NCBI RefSeq assembly: GCF_016429195.1
Contig: NZ_JAELUF010000001.1
Location: 1-64,000, forward strand
Length of the DNA: 64,000 bases
Direction of reading: 5' to 3'
DNA from: Brevundimonas sp. ASV9
GTDB lineage: Bacteria; Pseudomonadota; Alphaproteobacteria; Caulobacterales; Caulobacteraceae
Shown here: in pieces, positions 11,652-21,400 of the stretch
How positions within the stretch are numbered: position 1 is the first letter of the stretch
How the letters are laid out: each line of letters opens with the position of its first letter
Translations under genes and position numbers: made by a program
The notes under the pieces: model-generated
Database searches by the model: none
What the model was told of the DNA's origin: nothing
Seen by the model: only the letters and a program-made list of their open reading frames with translations

Positions 11652-13799
11652 ATGGACGACGCCTATTCCACTCAACTGACCGCCGGTGAATCGGTCGAGG
11701 CCACGGGTCTCGAACAGCTGATGGCGCTGAAGGAAGGCGATACCTTCCTGGTCGCCGACGGATGGGGCGACATGAAGGGCGGCGCCGACGGCCTGTTCGC
11801 GGGCGACACCCGCGTCCTGTCGCGCTGGGCCATGACGGTTGGCCTGCTGAAGCCGTCGCGCCTGTCTTCCGGCGTCAGCCAGGACAACGTCTTCTTCTCC
11901 TGCCACACCACCAATCGTCCCCTGCCCCCGATGGGCGGCCGATCGGCGCCGGCCGGCGTCCTGCATATCGAGCGCCGGCGCTTCCTGTGGAACCGGCGGA
12001 TGTTCGAGCGCATCCGCATGGTCAACCACGGGGTGGAGGACATCTTGCTGCCGCTGGCCTTCGATTTCGGCGCGGACTTCTTCGATATCTTCCAGGTGCG
12101 CGGCACGCCGCGAGCCAAGCGCGGAACGATCCACACGCCGACCACCGATGGTCGCCGCGTCACCTTCCGCTACACCGGCCTGGACGACGTGGACCGGTCC
12201 AGCTGCATCGCCTTTTCCGAACCGCCCGCGCGCCTGACGCATCAACGCGCCGAGTTCATGTTCAGCCTGCCCAAGGGCCGCTCGCTGGACCTCTTCATCG
12301 AGTGCGGCGTCGACGCCTGCGAGACGCCGGACGCCGATCGCTGGCGCCAGAACGCCATCCAGGCCCGCCTGGCCATGCGCGCCAAACGCCGGCGCGGCGC
12401 CTCGGTGCGCGGCCCGCGCAGCCCGCGCTTCAACGACTGGCTGGACCAGTCGCGCGCCGACATGGCGCTGTTGACCACAGACCTGCCGACCGGCCCCTAT
12501 CCCTATGCGGGCACGCCGTGGTTCTCGACACCGTTCGGACGCGACGGCATCATCTCGGCCTGGCAAATGCTGTGGCTGGACCCGTCCTTGGCCAAGGGCG
12601 TGCTGACCTATCTGGCCTCGCGCCAGGCGACCGAGACCTCGCTCTATCGGGACAGCCAGCCCGGCAAGATCATGCACGAAACCCGCGGCGGCGAGATGAG
12701 CGCCCTGCACGAGGTGCCGTTCGGTCTCTACTATGGCGGGGTCGATACCACCTGCCTGTTCGTGGCCTTGGCCGGCGCCTACGCCAACCGCACCGGCGAT
12801 CTGGATCTGATTCGCAAGCTCTGGCCCAATCTGATCGCGGCCGCCGACTGGATGCGCGACTATGGCGACAGCAACAATGACGGCCTGATCGACTATCAGC
12901 GCGGGGCCGACACCGGCCTGTCCAACCAGGGCTGGAAGGACTCCGAGGATTCCATCTTCCACGCCGACGGTCGCTTCCCCAAGGGTCCGATCGCGCTTCT
13001 GGAAGTTCAGGGTTACGCCTTCGCCGCCTGGAAGGCGCTGGGCGATCTGGGCGAGCGCCTGCACGACGACCGCACGACCGAATGGCGGATGCGCGCCGAA
13101 CAGGTCCGCTCTCTGGTCGAGGAAAAGTTCTGGATGGAGGACGAGGGCTTCTACGCCGTGGCCCTCGACGGCGACGGACAGCAATGTCGCGCCATCGCCT
13201 CCAACGCCGGGCACCTGCTGTTCACCGGCCTGCCGTCGCTTGAACGCGCGCGACGCGTCACCAAACGCCTGCTGACCGCCGAGTTCCGCACCGGGTGGGG
13301 CATCCGCACCCTGGAGGTCGGACAGGCTCGCTTCAATCCGATGAGCTATCACAACGGCTCGGTCTGGCCGCATGATACTGCCATGGCCGCCGCCGGCATG
13401 GCGGCTTACGGTGAGCGCGATGCGGTCGCGGAAATCCTGGCCGAGATCTACGCTGCGGCCGCCCATTTCCACCTGCGGCTGCCCGAACTGTTCTGCGGCT
13501 TCCCGCGTGAGCCGGGCGAGCCGCCGATCGCCTACCCGGTCGCCTGTCTGCCTCAGGCCTGGGCGGCCGGATCGGTCTTCCTGATGCTTCAGGCGACGCT
13601 TGGCCTATCGATCGACGCCTGGACCGAGACGGTCGATCTGGCCGATCCGGTCCTGCCGGCCGGCTTGGACCGTCTGAAGATCACCGGGCTGGAAGTCGGC
13701 GGCGCCGTCGTGGATCTGAACATCCAGCACGCCGACGGTCGCGCGGTGGTCATCCCGCATCACAAGCGGGGCAAGGTTTCGATCCGCACGTTGCGCTAG
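11652..13799 (+). CDS. Glycogen-debranching-type amylo-alpha-1,6-glucosidase family protein
   Basis: The 715-residue protein has an N-terminal debranching-enzyme domain (GDTFLVADGWGDMKGGADGLF, GDTRVLSRW). The (alpha/alpha)6 glucosidase domain carries PWFSTPFGRDGIISAW and QGWKDSEDSIFHADG. These Asp/Glu-containing motifs are characteristic of the bacterial and archaeal GDE group, related to GH63/GH15-like folds. The motif YHNGSVWPHDTAMAAAG near the C-terminus is also characteristic. GGGGAAGAG lies 5-10 bp before the ATG. The likely substrate is an alpha-glucan or trehalose-like storage or osmotic sugar, but this family is broadly annotated and true debranching activity is inferred. Confidence 0.85.
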   Translation: MDDAYSTQLTAGESVEATGLEQLMALKEGDTFLVADGWGDMKGGADGLFAGDTRVLSRWAMTVGLLKPSRLSSGVSQDNVFFSCHTTNRPLPPMGGRSAPAGVLHIERRRFLWNRRMFERIRMVNHGVEDILLPLAFDFGADFFDIFQVRGTPRAKRGTIHTPTTDGRRVTFRYTGLDDVDRSSCIAFSEPPARLTHQRAEFMFSLPKGRSLDLFIECGVDACETPDADRWRQNAIQARLAMRAKRRRGASVRGPRSPRFNDWLDQSRADMALLTTDLPTGPYPYAGTPWFSTPFGRDGIISAWQMLWLDPSLAKGVLTYLASRQATETSLYRDSQPGKIMHETRGGEMSALHEVPFGLYYGGVDTTCLFVALAGAYANRTGDLDLIRKLWPNLIAAADWMRDYGDSNNDGLIDYQRGADTGLSNQGWKDSEDSIFHADGRFPKGPIALLEVQGYAFAAWKALGDLGERLHDDRTTEWRMRAEQVRSLVEEKFWMEDEGFYAVALDGDGQQCRAIASNAGHLLFTGLPSLERARRVTKRLLTAEFRTGWGIRTLEVGQARFNPMSYHNGSVWPHDTAMAAAGMAAYGERDAVAEILAEIYAAAAHFHLRLPELFCGFPREPGEPPIAYPVACLPQAWAAGSVFLMLQATLGLSIDAWTETVDLADPVLPAGLDRLKITGLEVGGAVVDLNIQHADGRAVVIPHHKRGKVSIRTLR

Positions 13800-13802
13800 G
13801 CC

Positions 13803-14852
13803 TCAGCCGAACAGATCAGGCGCGCTCGCCCGGTCCAGCGCCTTGGCGAAGACCGTCGGCAGGGCGGCCCGCGCCGCCTCGATCGGCATCCAGCGATAGT
13901 CACCGTCCGCATCGACGCGCGCGGTCATCACCGCCAGCGTCAGGCCGAAGTGGGTAAAGACGTGCTCCACAGCCCCCGCGTCGCGCCAGTCGGCCTCGAC
14001 CGGCGCTGCGGCAGCAGGCTCGCCTATCGCCCAGTCGCTGGTCGGCAGGCCCAGCATTCCGCCCAGCAGCCCCTTTTCGGGCCGCGTCTCGACCGCGACA
14101 CGCCCCTGGTCGTCAACCAGCACATAGGCGATGCCCCGCCGGTGCGGCCGCTCCGCCTTCTTCGTCTTCATCGGAAACCGAGCCGGGTCGCCCGTGGCCA
14201 GACCCAGGCATTCGCTGGCTGCCGGACAGGTCCCGCACGACGGTGACTTGGGCCGGCAAACCGTCGCGCCCAAATCCATCAGCGCCTGAGCCCAGTCTCC
14301 AGGCCGCTCGTCGGCGACGAACAGGCCGGCCAGCCGCCTCAGCTCGGGCCGGGCGGCGGGGACCGGCGTCTCGACCGCGAACAGCCGCGCCATCACCCGC
14401 TCGACGTTGCCGTCCACGACATTGGCCGCCCGGTCGAAGGCGATGGAGGCGACGGCTGCGGCCGTATACGCGCCGACGCCCGGCAGGGCGAGCAGCGCCG
14501 CCTCGGTGTCCGGAAACACACCGCCATGCTCGCCCGCCACCGCCCGCGCACAGGCCAGCAGATTGCGGGCACGCGCATAGTAGCCCAACCCGGCCCAGGC
14601 CCCCATCACCTCCGCATCCTCGGCCGCCGCCAAGTCCGAGACCGTCGGCCAGCGCGTCGTGAAGGCGTGGAAATACGGCGTCGCATGCGGCACGGTCGTC
14701 TGCTGCAGCATGACCTCCGACAACCAGACGCGGTACGGCTCGGTCCGCGGCGCGCCGACGGCGGCTCGCCACGGCAGGGTGCGCGCGTTGGCGTCGTACC
14801 AAGCCAGCAGCCGTGAGCGGATCAGGTCTATGTCGGGAGAGACGTCAGGCAT
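13803..14852 (-). CDS. mutY: A/G-specific adenine DNA glycosylase
   Basis: Base-excision repair enzyme that removes A opposite 8-oxoguanine. The 349-residue protein has the helix-hairpin-helix region (LPGVGAYTAAAVASIAFD) with catalytic Asp in ANVVDGNVERVMAR. The iron-sulfur cluster motif C-x6-C-x2-C-x5-C is seen as CRPKSPSCGTCPAASEC. A C-terminal NUDIX-like recognition domain starts near GIAYVLVDDQGRVAVETR. It ends 4 bp from the debranching gene (convergent) and starts 20 bp from dciA (divergent). The mutY-dciA-dsbA-smc neighbourhood is conserved in alphaproteobacteria. Confidence 0.96.
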   Translation of the reverse strand: MPDVSPDIDLIRSRLLAWYDANARTLPWRAAVGAPRTEPYRVWLSEVMLQQTTVPHATPYFHAFTTRWPTVSDLAAAEDAEVMGAWAGLGYYARARNLLACARAVAGEHGGVFPDTEAALLALPGVGAYTAAAVASIAFDRAANVVDGNVERVMARLFAVETPVPAARPELRRLAGLFVADERPGDWAQALMDLGATVCRPKSPSCGTCPAASECLGLATGDPARFPMKTKKAERPHRRGIAYVLVDDQGRVAVETRPEKGLLGGMLGLPTSDWAIGEPAAAAPVEADWRDAGAVEHVFTHFGLTLAVMTARVDADGDYRWMPIEAARAALPTVFAKALDRASAPDLFG

Positions 14853-14872
14853 TGGTCGAGTTATATAGACCC

Positions 14873-15427
14873 ATGCGCCGCACGCTGCCCACAGACGCCG
14901 AGGCCCGCGAGATCCTGTCTCGCCGCCGCACCCGTCCGGTCCCCCGACCGGCGCCGCGCGCGGGCAAGGCGCTGACGCCCCTGATCAAGAAGCTGGACGA
15001 GCAGTTCGGACGCGGGGCCGGTGCGCTGGAGCCCCGCTGGCGCGAGATCGTCGGCGATCGCCTGGCGCGCGTCACCCGCCCGCAGAAACTGACCAAGGGC
15101 AAGGGCGGCCAGCCCGGCGTGCTGGAGCTGCGCGTCGCCGGCGCCGCCGCCCTGCTGATCCAGCACCAGTCCGAGGACATTCTGGCTCGCGTCAATCTAT
15201 TCCTGGGCGCCGGGACGGTGGATCGGCTGCGCATCGCCCAGGGTCCGGTCGCCCCTTTGAAGGAGGCCGCCGCCCGTCCCAAACTCAGCGCCAAGCCGCC
15301 GCCCCTGGCCGCCAAGGCCGAGGCCGATTTGGCCGCATCGATCGCTTCAGCCCCCGACGATCTGCGCGCCGCCCTGGCCCGGCTGGGCCGCGTCGCCCTG
15401 TCGCGCTCAGACATCAAGTCCGACTGA
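14873..15427 (+). CDS. DciA-like (DUF721) protein
   Basis: The 184-residue protein contains the DUF721 core (LDEQFGRGAGALEPRWREIVGDRLARVTRPQKL ending in VLELRVAGAAALLIQHQSEDIL), followed by an Ala/Lys-rich tail. DUF721/DciA proteins load or assist the replicative helicase in bacteria that lack DnaC, so a replication-initiation role is inferred from the family. ATG at 14873 is chosen because it begins the conserved part and leaves 20 bp to divergent mutY; a frame extension upstream overlaps mutY. Confidence 0.8.
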   Translation: MRRTLPTDAEAREILSRRRTRPVPRPAPRAGKALTPLIKKLDEQFGRGAGALEPRWREIVGDRLARVTRPQKLTKGKGGQPGVLELRVAGAAALLIQHQSEDILARVNLFLGAGTVDRLRIAQGPVAPLKEAAARPKLSAKPPPLAAKAEADLAASIASAPDDLRAALARLGRVALSRSDIKSD

Positions 15428-15534
15428 GCGCCGCGCCTTGGTTGGCAGTCGCCCCCCGGTGCTGTAGGAAGAGGTTGTAAAGCGACAAATATCCGCACGG
15501 CGCTTCCGGTCGCGCGCCTGTATTCCGAGTCCCG

Positions 15535-16629
15535 ATGAAGCAGCAAGACGACTGGCGACTTACCGATGTCGTCGAACACGAAATCGGGCGTGGAGATCCG
15601 TTCGCCGCCGCCATACGCGGCACGCGCATGCCGATGGTCATCACCGACCCGCGTCGCGACGACAATCCGATCGTCTTCGCCAACAAGGCCTTCCAGGATC
15701 TGACCGGCTACGAGCGCGACGAGATCATCGGCCAGAACTGTCGGTTCCTTCAGGGGCCGAAATCCGACAAGGCCGCCGTCGCCAAGATCCGCGAAGCTCT
15801 TGAGGCCGGCGCCGACATCCACATCGATCTGCTGAACTATCGCAAGGACGGCAGCACCTTCTGGAACGCCCTGTTCATCAGCCCGGTGCGCAACGCCCAA
15901 GGGGAGATCGAATATTTCTTCGCCTCGCAGCTGAATGTGACCGAGCGGATTGAGGCCCAGGCCTATGTCGAAAAGCAAAAGGCCCTGGTCGAACGCGAAG
16001 TCGCCGCTCGCACCGCCGATCTGCAAGAGGCGCTCGCCGCCAAGACCCTGCTGCTCCACGAGGTCGATCACAGGGTCAAGAACAACCTGACCATGATCGG
16101 CTCGCTGCTGCGGCTGCAATCGCGCTCGCTGTCCGATCCGGCCCTGACCGCCACCCTCGACTCCATGCTGGAGCGGGTGGACGCCTTGGCGACCGTTCAC
16201 CGCAAACTCTATCAGTCCGAAGACGTCACCCAGTTCGACGTCGGCGCCTTTACCAACACTCTGGTCGCCGATGTGATTGGCTCGACAGGACGCACCGATA
16301 TCGAGGTGTCCGTCGATGTGGAGCCGATGTTCATTCCCTCGACCCATGCCTCGTCGATCGGACTGATCATCAACGAACTGCTGACCAATGCGATCAAGCA
16401 CGGCTTCCCCGAGGATCGCGGCGGCCGATTGATCGTCTCGGCCAAAAGAACGGAACAAGGCGGCCAGGTCGTTGTTCAGGACGACGGCCCCGGGATTCCC
16501 GGCGCTGCGCATCAGGGATTGGGCAAGACTTTGATCGGTCGTCTCTCAAAGCAGATCGGCGGCAAGACGCTGTGGCTCCCGGCCGAACCCGGAACACGCG
16601 CGGTCCTCGACTTCCCCGTGAGCGGCTAG
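15535..16629 (+). CDS. lovK: LOV-domain blue-light histidine kinase (LovK-like)
   Basis: Soluble photosensory kinase, 364 residues, about the size of Caulobacter LovK. The LOV domain (about residues 25-137) has the flavin-adduct Cys69 in GQNCRFLQGP and the flavin-contacting Gln132 in FFASQLNVT. A helical linker (QAYVEKQKALVEREVAARTA) leads to a HisKA_2-type dimerisation domain with phospho-acceptor His179 in LLHEVDHRVKNNL, then an ATPase domain (GLIINELLTNAIKHGF, VQDDGPGIPG). The receiver gene starts in the next base. In Caulobacter LovK/LovR act on the general stress response and adhesion. That role is inferred here; photochemistry is well supported by the motif. Confidence 0.9.
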   Translation: MKQQDDWRLTDVVEHEIGRGDPFAAAIRGTRMPMVITDPRRDDNPIVFANKAFQDLTGYERDEIIGQNCRFLQGPKSDKAAVAKIREALEAGADIHIDLLNYRKDGSTFWNALFISPVRNAQGEIEYFFASQLNVTERIEAQAYVEKQKALVEREVAARTADLQEALAAKTLLLHEVDHRVKNNLTMIGSLLRLQSRSLSDPALTATLDSMLERVDALATVHRKLYQSEDVTQFDVGAFTNTLVADVIGSTGRTDIEVSVDVEPMFIPSTHASSIGLIINELLTNAIKHGFPEDRGGRLIVSAKRTEQGGQVVVQDDGPGIPGAAHQGLGKTLIGRLSKQIGGKTLWLPAEPGTRAVLDFPVSG

Positions 16630-17085
16630 GTGCGCGCCGCCGGGCCCCACTTCGACATCCTGGTCGTCGAGGACGAGGCCCTGCTTGTGATGGACCTCGA
16701 GGCGATGCTTGAGGACGAAGGCCACCGGCTGGTCGGCGAGGCTATGTCCCTGAGCGAGGTCGAGTCGCTGTCGCTCGACGCGCCGCCCGACATCGCCTTC
16801 GTCGATATCCAGCTGGCGGATAACTCCAGCGGTCTGGACGTGTGTCGCCTGATCAAGGATCGCTGGCCGTCCACAGCCGTCGTCTTTCTGACGGCAAACC
16901 CCAAGATGATCCCCGAGGACTTCCTGGGCGCGCACGGCGTGATCCCCAAGCCCTTCTCACGGTCCGGCCTGCTGTCGGCGATGCGCTTCATTCAGCAGGG
17001 CATAAGCGATCCGCCGCCCCGCCAGGACAGGCCGCAAAGTTTCATCCCCGCACCGGCGATCGATCGGGCGTGGGCACGCGGATAA
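16630..17085 (+). CDS. lovR: Single-domain response regulator (LovR-like)
   Basis: A 151-residue receiver with no output domain. Acidic residues lie in LVVEDEALLVMD, the phospho-acceptor Asp59 is in IAFVDIQLAD, Thr/Lys switch residues are in VVFLTANPKM and VIPKPFS, and a Pro-rich tail follows. The start is GTG at 16630, directly after the TAG of lovK, so the two are translationally coupled. It is probably the partner or phosphate sink of the LOV kinase. The next gene downstream is 107 bp away behind its own promoter elements. Confidence 0.88.
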   Translation: MRAAGPHFDILVVEDEALLVMDLEAMLEDEGHRLVGEAMSLSEVESLSLDAPPDIAFVDIQLADNSSGLDVCRLIKDRWPSTAVVFLTANPKMIPEDFLGAHGVIPKPFSRSGLLSAMRFIQQGISDPPPRQDRPQSFIPAPAIDRAWARG

Positions 17086-17092
17086 GGCGCTG

Positions 17093-17129
17093 TTGACAAA
17101 ACTTCGCCGCACCTGTTCCAGACTAGTTC
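17093..17129 (+). promoter_or_regulatory. Promoter-like TTGACA and LexA-type box upstream of dsbA-dsbA-smc
   Basis: TTGACA at 17093-17098 is a good -35 hexamer. A perfect GTTC-N7-GTTC direct repeat (GTTC at 17115-17118 and 17126-17129) covers the expected -10 zone 17-20 bp further on. GTTC-N7-GTTC is the alphaproteobacterial LexA consensus, and this copy has the same orientation as the operon. A GAATC (CcrM site) follows at 17150-17154. The pattern is seen directly; SOS control is inferred. Confidence 0.5.
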
Positions 17130-17192
17130 AGGGTTGCGCCATTCCCGGGGAATCGCGCGATCATCGCCAACGATCCGATCCGAGGAACCTTC

Positions 17193-17837
17193 ATGGCCGA
17201 CACTGAATCCCGCTTCGCCCGCATGAGCCGTCGTGCGGCCATCACCGGCGCCGCACTGGCGACCATGGCTTTGGCGGCCTGCGGCGGCGGCGCCAAGGGT
17301 GCGGCGGAAGGCGACATGGGTCTGGGCGCGCCCGAAGGCGCCAAGGTCACCGTGGTCGAATACGCCTCGGTCACCTGCCCCCACTGCGCCCTGTGGCAGA
17401 AGAACACCTGGCCGGCGTTCAAGGCCAAGTACGTCGACACCAACAAGGTCCGCTACGTCTTCCGCGAACTGCCGACCCCGCCGGTCGACGCCGCCACCGC
17501 CGGCTTCCTGGTCGCGCGCTGCGCCGGTCCGGACAAGTACTTCGATGTGGTTCACCAGCTGATGGCGACGCAGCAGGACATGCTGACATCCTCGCCGCGC
17601 GACTGGCTGCTGCGCACCGCCCAGGCCGCTGGCCTGTCCGAGCAGCAGTTCAACGACTGCGTCACCGACAAGGACGCCGTCGCCGCCATGGAGAAGCGCG
17701 TGCAGGCCGCGCGCGCCCAAGGCGTGACCGGCACCCCGGCCTTCTACGTCAACGAAACCCAGGTCATCTCGCCCGGCGGCGAAGGCGCCAGCCTGGCCGA
17801 CCTGTCCACCGCCATCGACGCGGCCCTGGCCAAGTAA
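17193..17837 (+). CDS. DsbA-family thiol:disulfide oxidoreductase, predicted lipoprotein
   Basis: A 214-residue thioredoxin-fold protein. MSRRAAITGAALATMALAAC is a twin-Arg-like signal ending in a lipobox with Cys30, which suggests periplasmic membrane anchoring. The active site is Cys62-Pro-His-Cys65 in SVTCPHCALWQ, the DsbA/DsbG-type CPHC. The cis-Pro loop is GVTGTPAFYVN. GAGGAA lies just upstream of the ATG; an internal ATG at codon 11 would start directly at the Tat-like signal. It is followed 15 bp later by a second DsbA-like gene and then smc, an arrangement common in alphaproteobacteria. Confidence 0.88.
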   Translation: MADTESRFARMSRRAAITGAALATMALAACGGGAKGAAEGDMGLGAPEGAKVTVVEYASVTCPHCALWQKNTWPAFKAKYVDTNKVRYVFRELPTPPVDAATAGFLVARCAGPDKYFDVVHQLMATQQDMLTSSPRDWLLRTAQAAGLSEQQFNDCVTDKDAVAAMEKRVQAARAQGVTGTPAFYVNETQVISPGGEGASLADLSTAIDAALAK

Positions 17838-17852
17838 CCGAGGCCAAATCAG

Positions 17853-18464
17853 ATGATGCGACGCGCCTTCATCGCCGCCGGTTTCGCCGTCGCCGCCCTG
17901 ACCGGCGGTTTGGCGACGCCGGCGCTCGCCGCCGATGCGCCCCCGCCCGTCACGGCCCAGGATCATATCCTGGGTCGGGCGAATGCGCCGGTCACGGTGA
18001 TTGAATACGCGTCCTTCACCTGCTCGCACTGTGCGGACTTCCACAACACCGTGCTGCCGGCCTTCAAGGCCAAATATATCGACACCGGCAAGGTCCGGCT
18101 GGTTCACCGCAACCTGCCGACCGCGCCCGCCAATGTCGCCGCCGCCGCAGCTGCGGTCGCCCTGTGCGCCGCGCCCGAACGCTATTTTGACGTGGCGGCT
18201 GTCTTCATGCGCGATCAGGCCAACCTGCAGACCACGGGCGCCCAGCCCTGGTTCGCGGCCGGCATCGCCGCCAGCGGCAAGACTCGCGAGCAGATCGAAG
18301 CCTGCTTGAACGGCCCGACCATCCGTACGGCCCTCGACGCCCAGATCGAAGGCGCGCGCGCCGCCGGCGTCACCGGCACGCCCACCTTCTTCGTCAACGG
18401 GACGATGGTGATGGAGCATTCGCTGGAGGCCCTGTCGGCCGCCATCGATCCGCTGCTTCGGTAG
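17853..18464 (+). CDS. DsbA-family thiol:disulfide oxidoreductase, secreted
   Basis: A 203-residue paralogue of the preceding protein (both carry VIEYAS-type, AFKAKY and GVTGTP segments), so this is a tandem duplication. The Sec signal peptide MMRRAFIAAGFAVAALTGG ends in PALAAD with no lipobox, so this copy should be free in the periplasm. The active site is Cys57-Ser-His-Cys60 in SFTCSHCADFH, which differs from the CPHC of its neighbour and suggests a different redox potential. It is 12 bp upstream of smc, in the same operon. Confidence 0.88.
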   Translation: MMRRAFIAAGFAVAALTGGLATPALAADAPPPVTAQDHILGRANAPVTVIEYASFTCSHCADFHNTVLPAFKAKYIDTGKVRLVHRNLPTAPANVAAAAAAVALCAAPERYFDVAAVFMRDQANLQTTGAQPWFAAGIAASGKTREQIEACLNGPTIRTALDAQIEGARAAGVTGTPTFFVNGTMVMEHSLEALSAAIDPLLR

Positions 18465-18476
18465 TCCGCCAGGACG

Positions 18477-21400
18477 ATGCAGTTCCAGCGCCTCCGGCTC
18501 GTCGGCTTTAAGTCGTTCGTCGATCCGGCGGAGGTGCACATCGAATCCGGCCTGACCGGCGTCGTCGGCCCGAACGGCTGCGGCAAGTCCAACGTCCTTG
18601 AAAGCCTGCGCTGGGTGATGGGCGCCAATTCGGCCAAGGCCATGCGCGGCCAGGGCATGGACGACGTCATCTTCGCAGGGGCCGCCGGCCGTCCCCCGCG
18701 CAGCCACGCCGAAGTCAGCCTGACCATCGACAATGCGCAGCGCCGCGCGCCCCAACCCTTTACCGACAGCCCCATGCTGGAGGTGTCGCGCCGCATCGAC
18801 CGGGGCCAGGGCTCGACCTACCGCATCAACGGCAAGGAGGTGCGCGCGCGCGATGTGCAGCTGCTGTTCGCCGACGCCTCGACCGGCGCCAACTCGCCCG
18901 CCCTGGTGCGTCAGGGCCAGATCTCGGAACTGATCGCCGCCAAGCCGCAGAACCGCAGGCGCATCCTGGAAGAGGCGGGCGGCGTCGCCGGTCTGCACAC
19001 CCGTCGGCACGAGGCCGAGCTGCGCCTCAAGGCCGCCGAGACCAATCTGGACCGGCTGGACGACATCGGCCGCGAGTTGGAGACGGCGCTGAACCGGCTG
19101 AAGCGCGAAGCCCGTCAGGCCGAGAAATACAAGAAGATCTCAGCAGAGATCCGCGCCCTTCAGGCCGCCCTGCTCTATGTGCGCTGGAACGACGCGCGCC
19201 TGGCCGCAGAGGCCGCCGCCGCCGAACTGCGCGAGGCCGACCGGGCGGTGGCCGATACCACGACCGCCGCCGCCGCCGCCCAGACGGCCGCCCTGTCCGC
19301 CCAGGAAGCCCTGAAGCCCGCGCGGGAAGAAGACGCCGTCGCCTCCGCGCTGCTGCATCGCGCCAGCTTGGAGCGCGATCGGCTGGACATGGCTGAACAG
19401 GCCGCCCGCGCGGAAGTGGATCGCCTCAAGGCCGAGGCCGTCCGCATCGCCGCCGACGCCGCGCGCGAAGACGGCATGGCCGCCGACGCCCAGCGCGAAC
19501 TGGACCGGCTCGACAACGAACTGGCCCGGCTGAAGGCCGAGATCGCCGGCGCCCCCGAACGCGGTCCCGAACTGGACAAGGCTCTGACCGCCGCTGAGGA
19601 CGCCCGCAAGGCCGCCGACGTCGAGGTCGAACGGCTGGCGGGTATGCTGGCCGCCGTCGAGGCCCGCGCCAACGCCGAGACAGCCCGCAAACGCGACGCC
19701 GAGACTCGACTGGCCCGCGTCATCGCCCAGCATGATCAGGCCCGCCGCGAGCGCGAGGCTCTGGGGCCGCTGGAAACGCCCGAGTTGGAAACCGCCCGCC
19801 AGGCGCTGGAAGCCGCGCAGGCCGACCTCGCCGCGGCGCGCGACGCCGTCGAGGCCGCTGAGGCCACACGCGGCGACCTGGCCCGCGCCGAACAAGAGGC
19901 CCGCACCGCCGCCCGCGCCGCAGAGGACCGGTTGGGCCGGCTTCAGACCGAGGCGCGCGGCCTGGCCCAACTGCTGGTCACCGGCAAGCGCGACCATCCC
20001 CCCGCCTTGGACAAGGTCCGCGCCGACAAGGGCTACGAGGCCGCCCTCGCCGCCGCCCTAGGCGACGATCTGGACGCGGCGCTGGACGCCCGCGCCGCCG
20101 CCTATTGGGCTGGGGCAAACGCGCCCTCCCCGTCCTGGCCCGCCGGGATCGCGCCCCTTTCCGACCATGTCCGGGCCCCGGAACAGCTGACCGCTCGCCT
20201 CGCTCTGTGCGGTGTGGCGCCGAAGGCCGAGGCGGCCCGGCTGGCGGGACTTCTGCCTCCCGGCGCGCGCCTGGTGACGGTCGAGGGCGACCTTTATCGC
20301 TGGGACGGATTCGTCAGCCGCGCCGACGCGCCGCGCCCGGCCGCCGTGCGGCTGGCCCAGCGCACGCGCCTGGCCGAGCTTGAGGCCGAGATCGACAAGG
20401 GCAAGCCCGCCCTGGATCAGGCCCAGGCCGCCCAGAAGTCGGCGACGGAAGCCTTCCGCGCCGCCGAAGAGAAGGTCAAGGCCGCACGCTTGAAGCCCTT
20501 CGCCGCCGAAAAGGCCGTGACCGCCGCCCGCGACCGCGTGGAAACCCTGGCCCGCGAGCAGGCCCGCCGCGAGGCCCGCGCCCAGGCGCTGGACGACACC
20601 GTGAGCCGGCTGGCGGCCGACGCAGCCGAGGCGCAAGCGGCCCTGGACGCCGCCCAGACCCCCGACGCCCCGTCCGAGACGATCGCCGGCCTGCGCGACG
20701 AGCTGACCGCCGCCCGCGCCACGGCCGACGCCGCCCGCACTGCGGCCCAGACCGCCCGGTCGGACCGTGACGCCGAGGCCCGCGATCGTCAGGGCCGCGA
20801 GCAGCGGCTGGGCAGCCTGACCCGCGCGCGCGAAGGCTGGGTGACGCGATCCAAGGACAGCGCCGGCCGCGTCGCCGCCTTGGCCAAGGACGCCGACCGG
20901 ACCGCCGCCCTGCTGAAGCAGGCCGAGGTCGCGCCCCAGGGCTTCGCCGAGCAGCGCGGCAAGCTGCTGGACACGCTGGTCGCCGCCGAGCAGAGGAAAC
21001 AGGCGGCGTCGGACGCCATGACCGTCGCCGAAACCGAGGCGACCGAGGCCGACCGCGCGTCGCGCGCCGCCGAAACCGCCGCGTCGCAGGCCCGCGAGGC
21101 GCGCGCCGGCCTGTCCGCCCGCGCCGAGGCCGCCGCCGAGAAGCTGGCCGAGGCCGAGACCACCCTGCGCGAGACGGCGCAGATGTCGCCGCAGGAGCTG
21201 GGTCAGAAGCTGACCGACGACGCCATCGCCCGCCCGCCAGACGCCGCCGGCGCCGAGAGCCTGCTCTACGGGCTGGAGCGCGAACGCGAGGCCTTGGGCG
21301 CCGTCAACCTGCGCGCCGAGGACGAGGCGGTCGAATACGGCGAGCGGCTGAACAGCATGAAGTCGGAACGGATCGACCTGACCCAGGCGATCGCCAAGCT

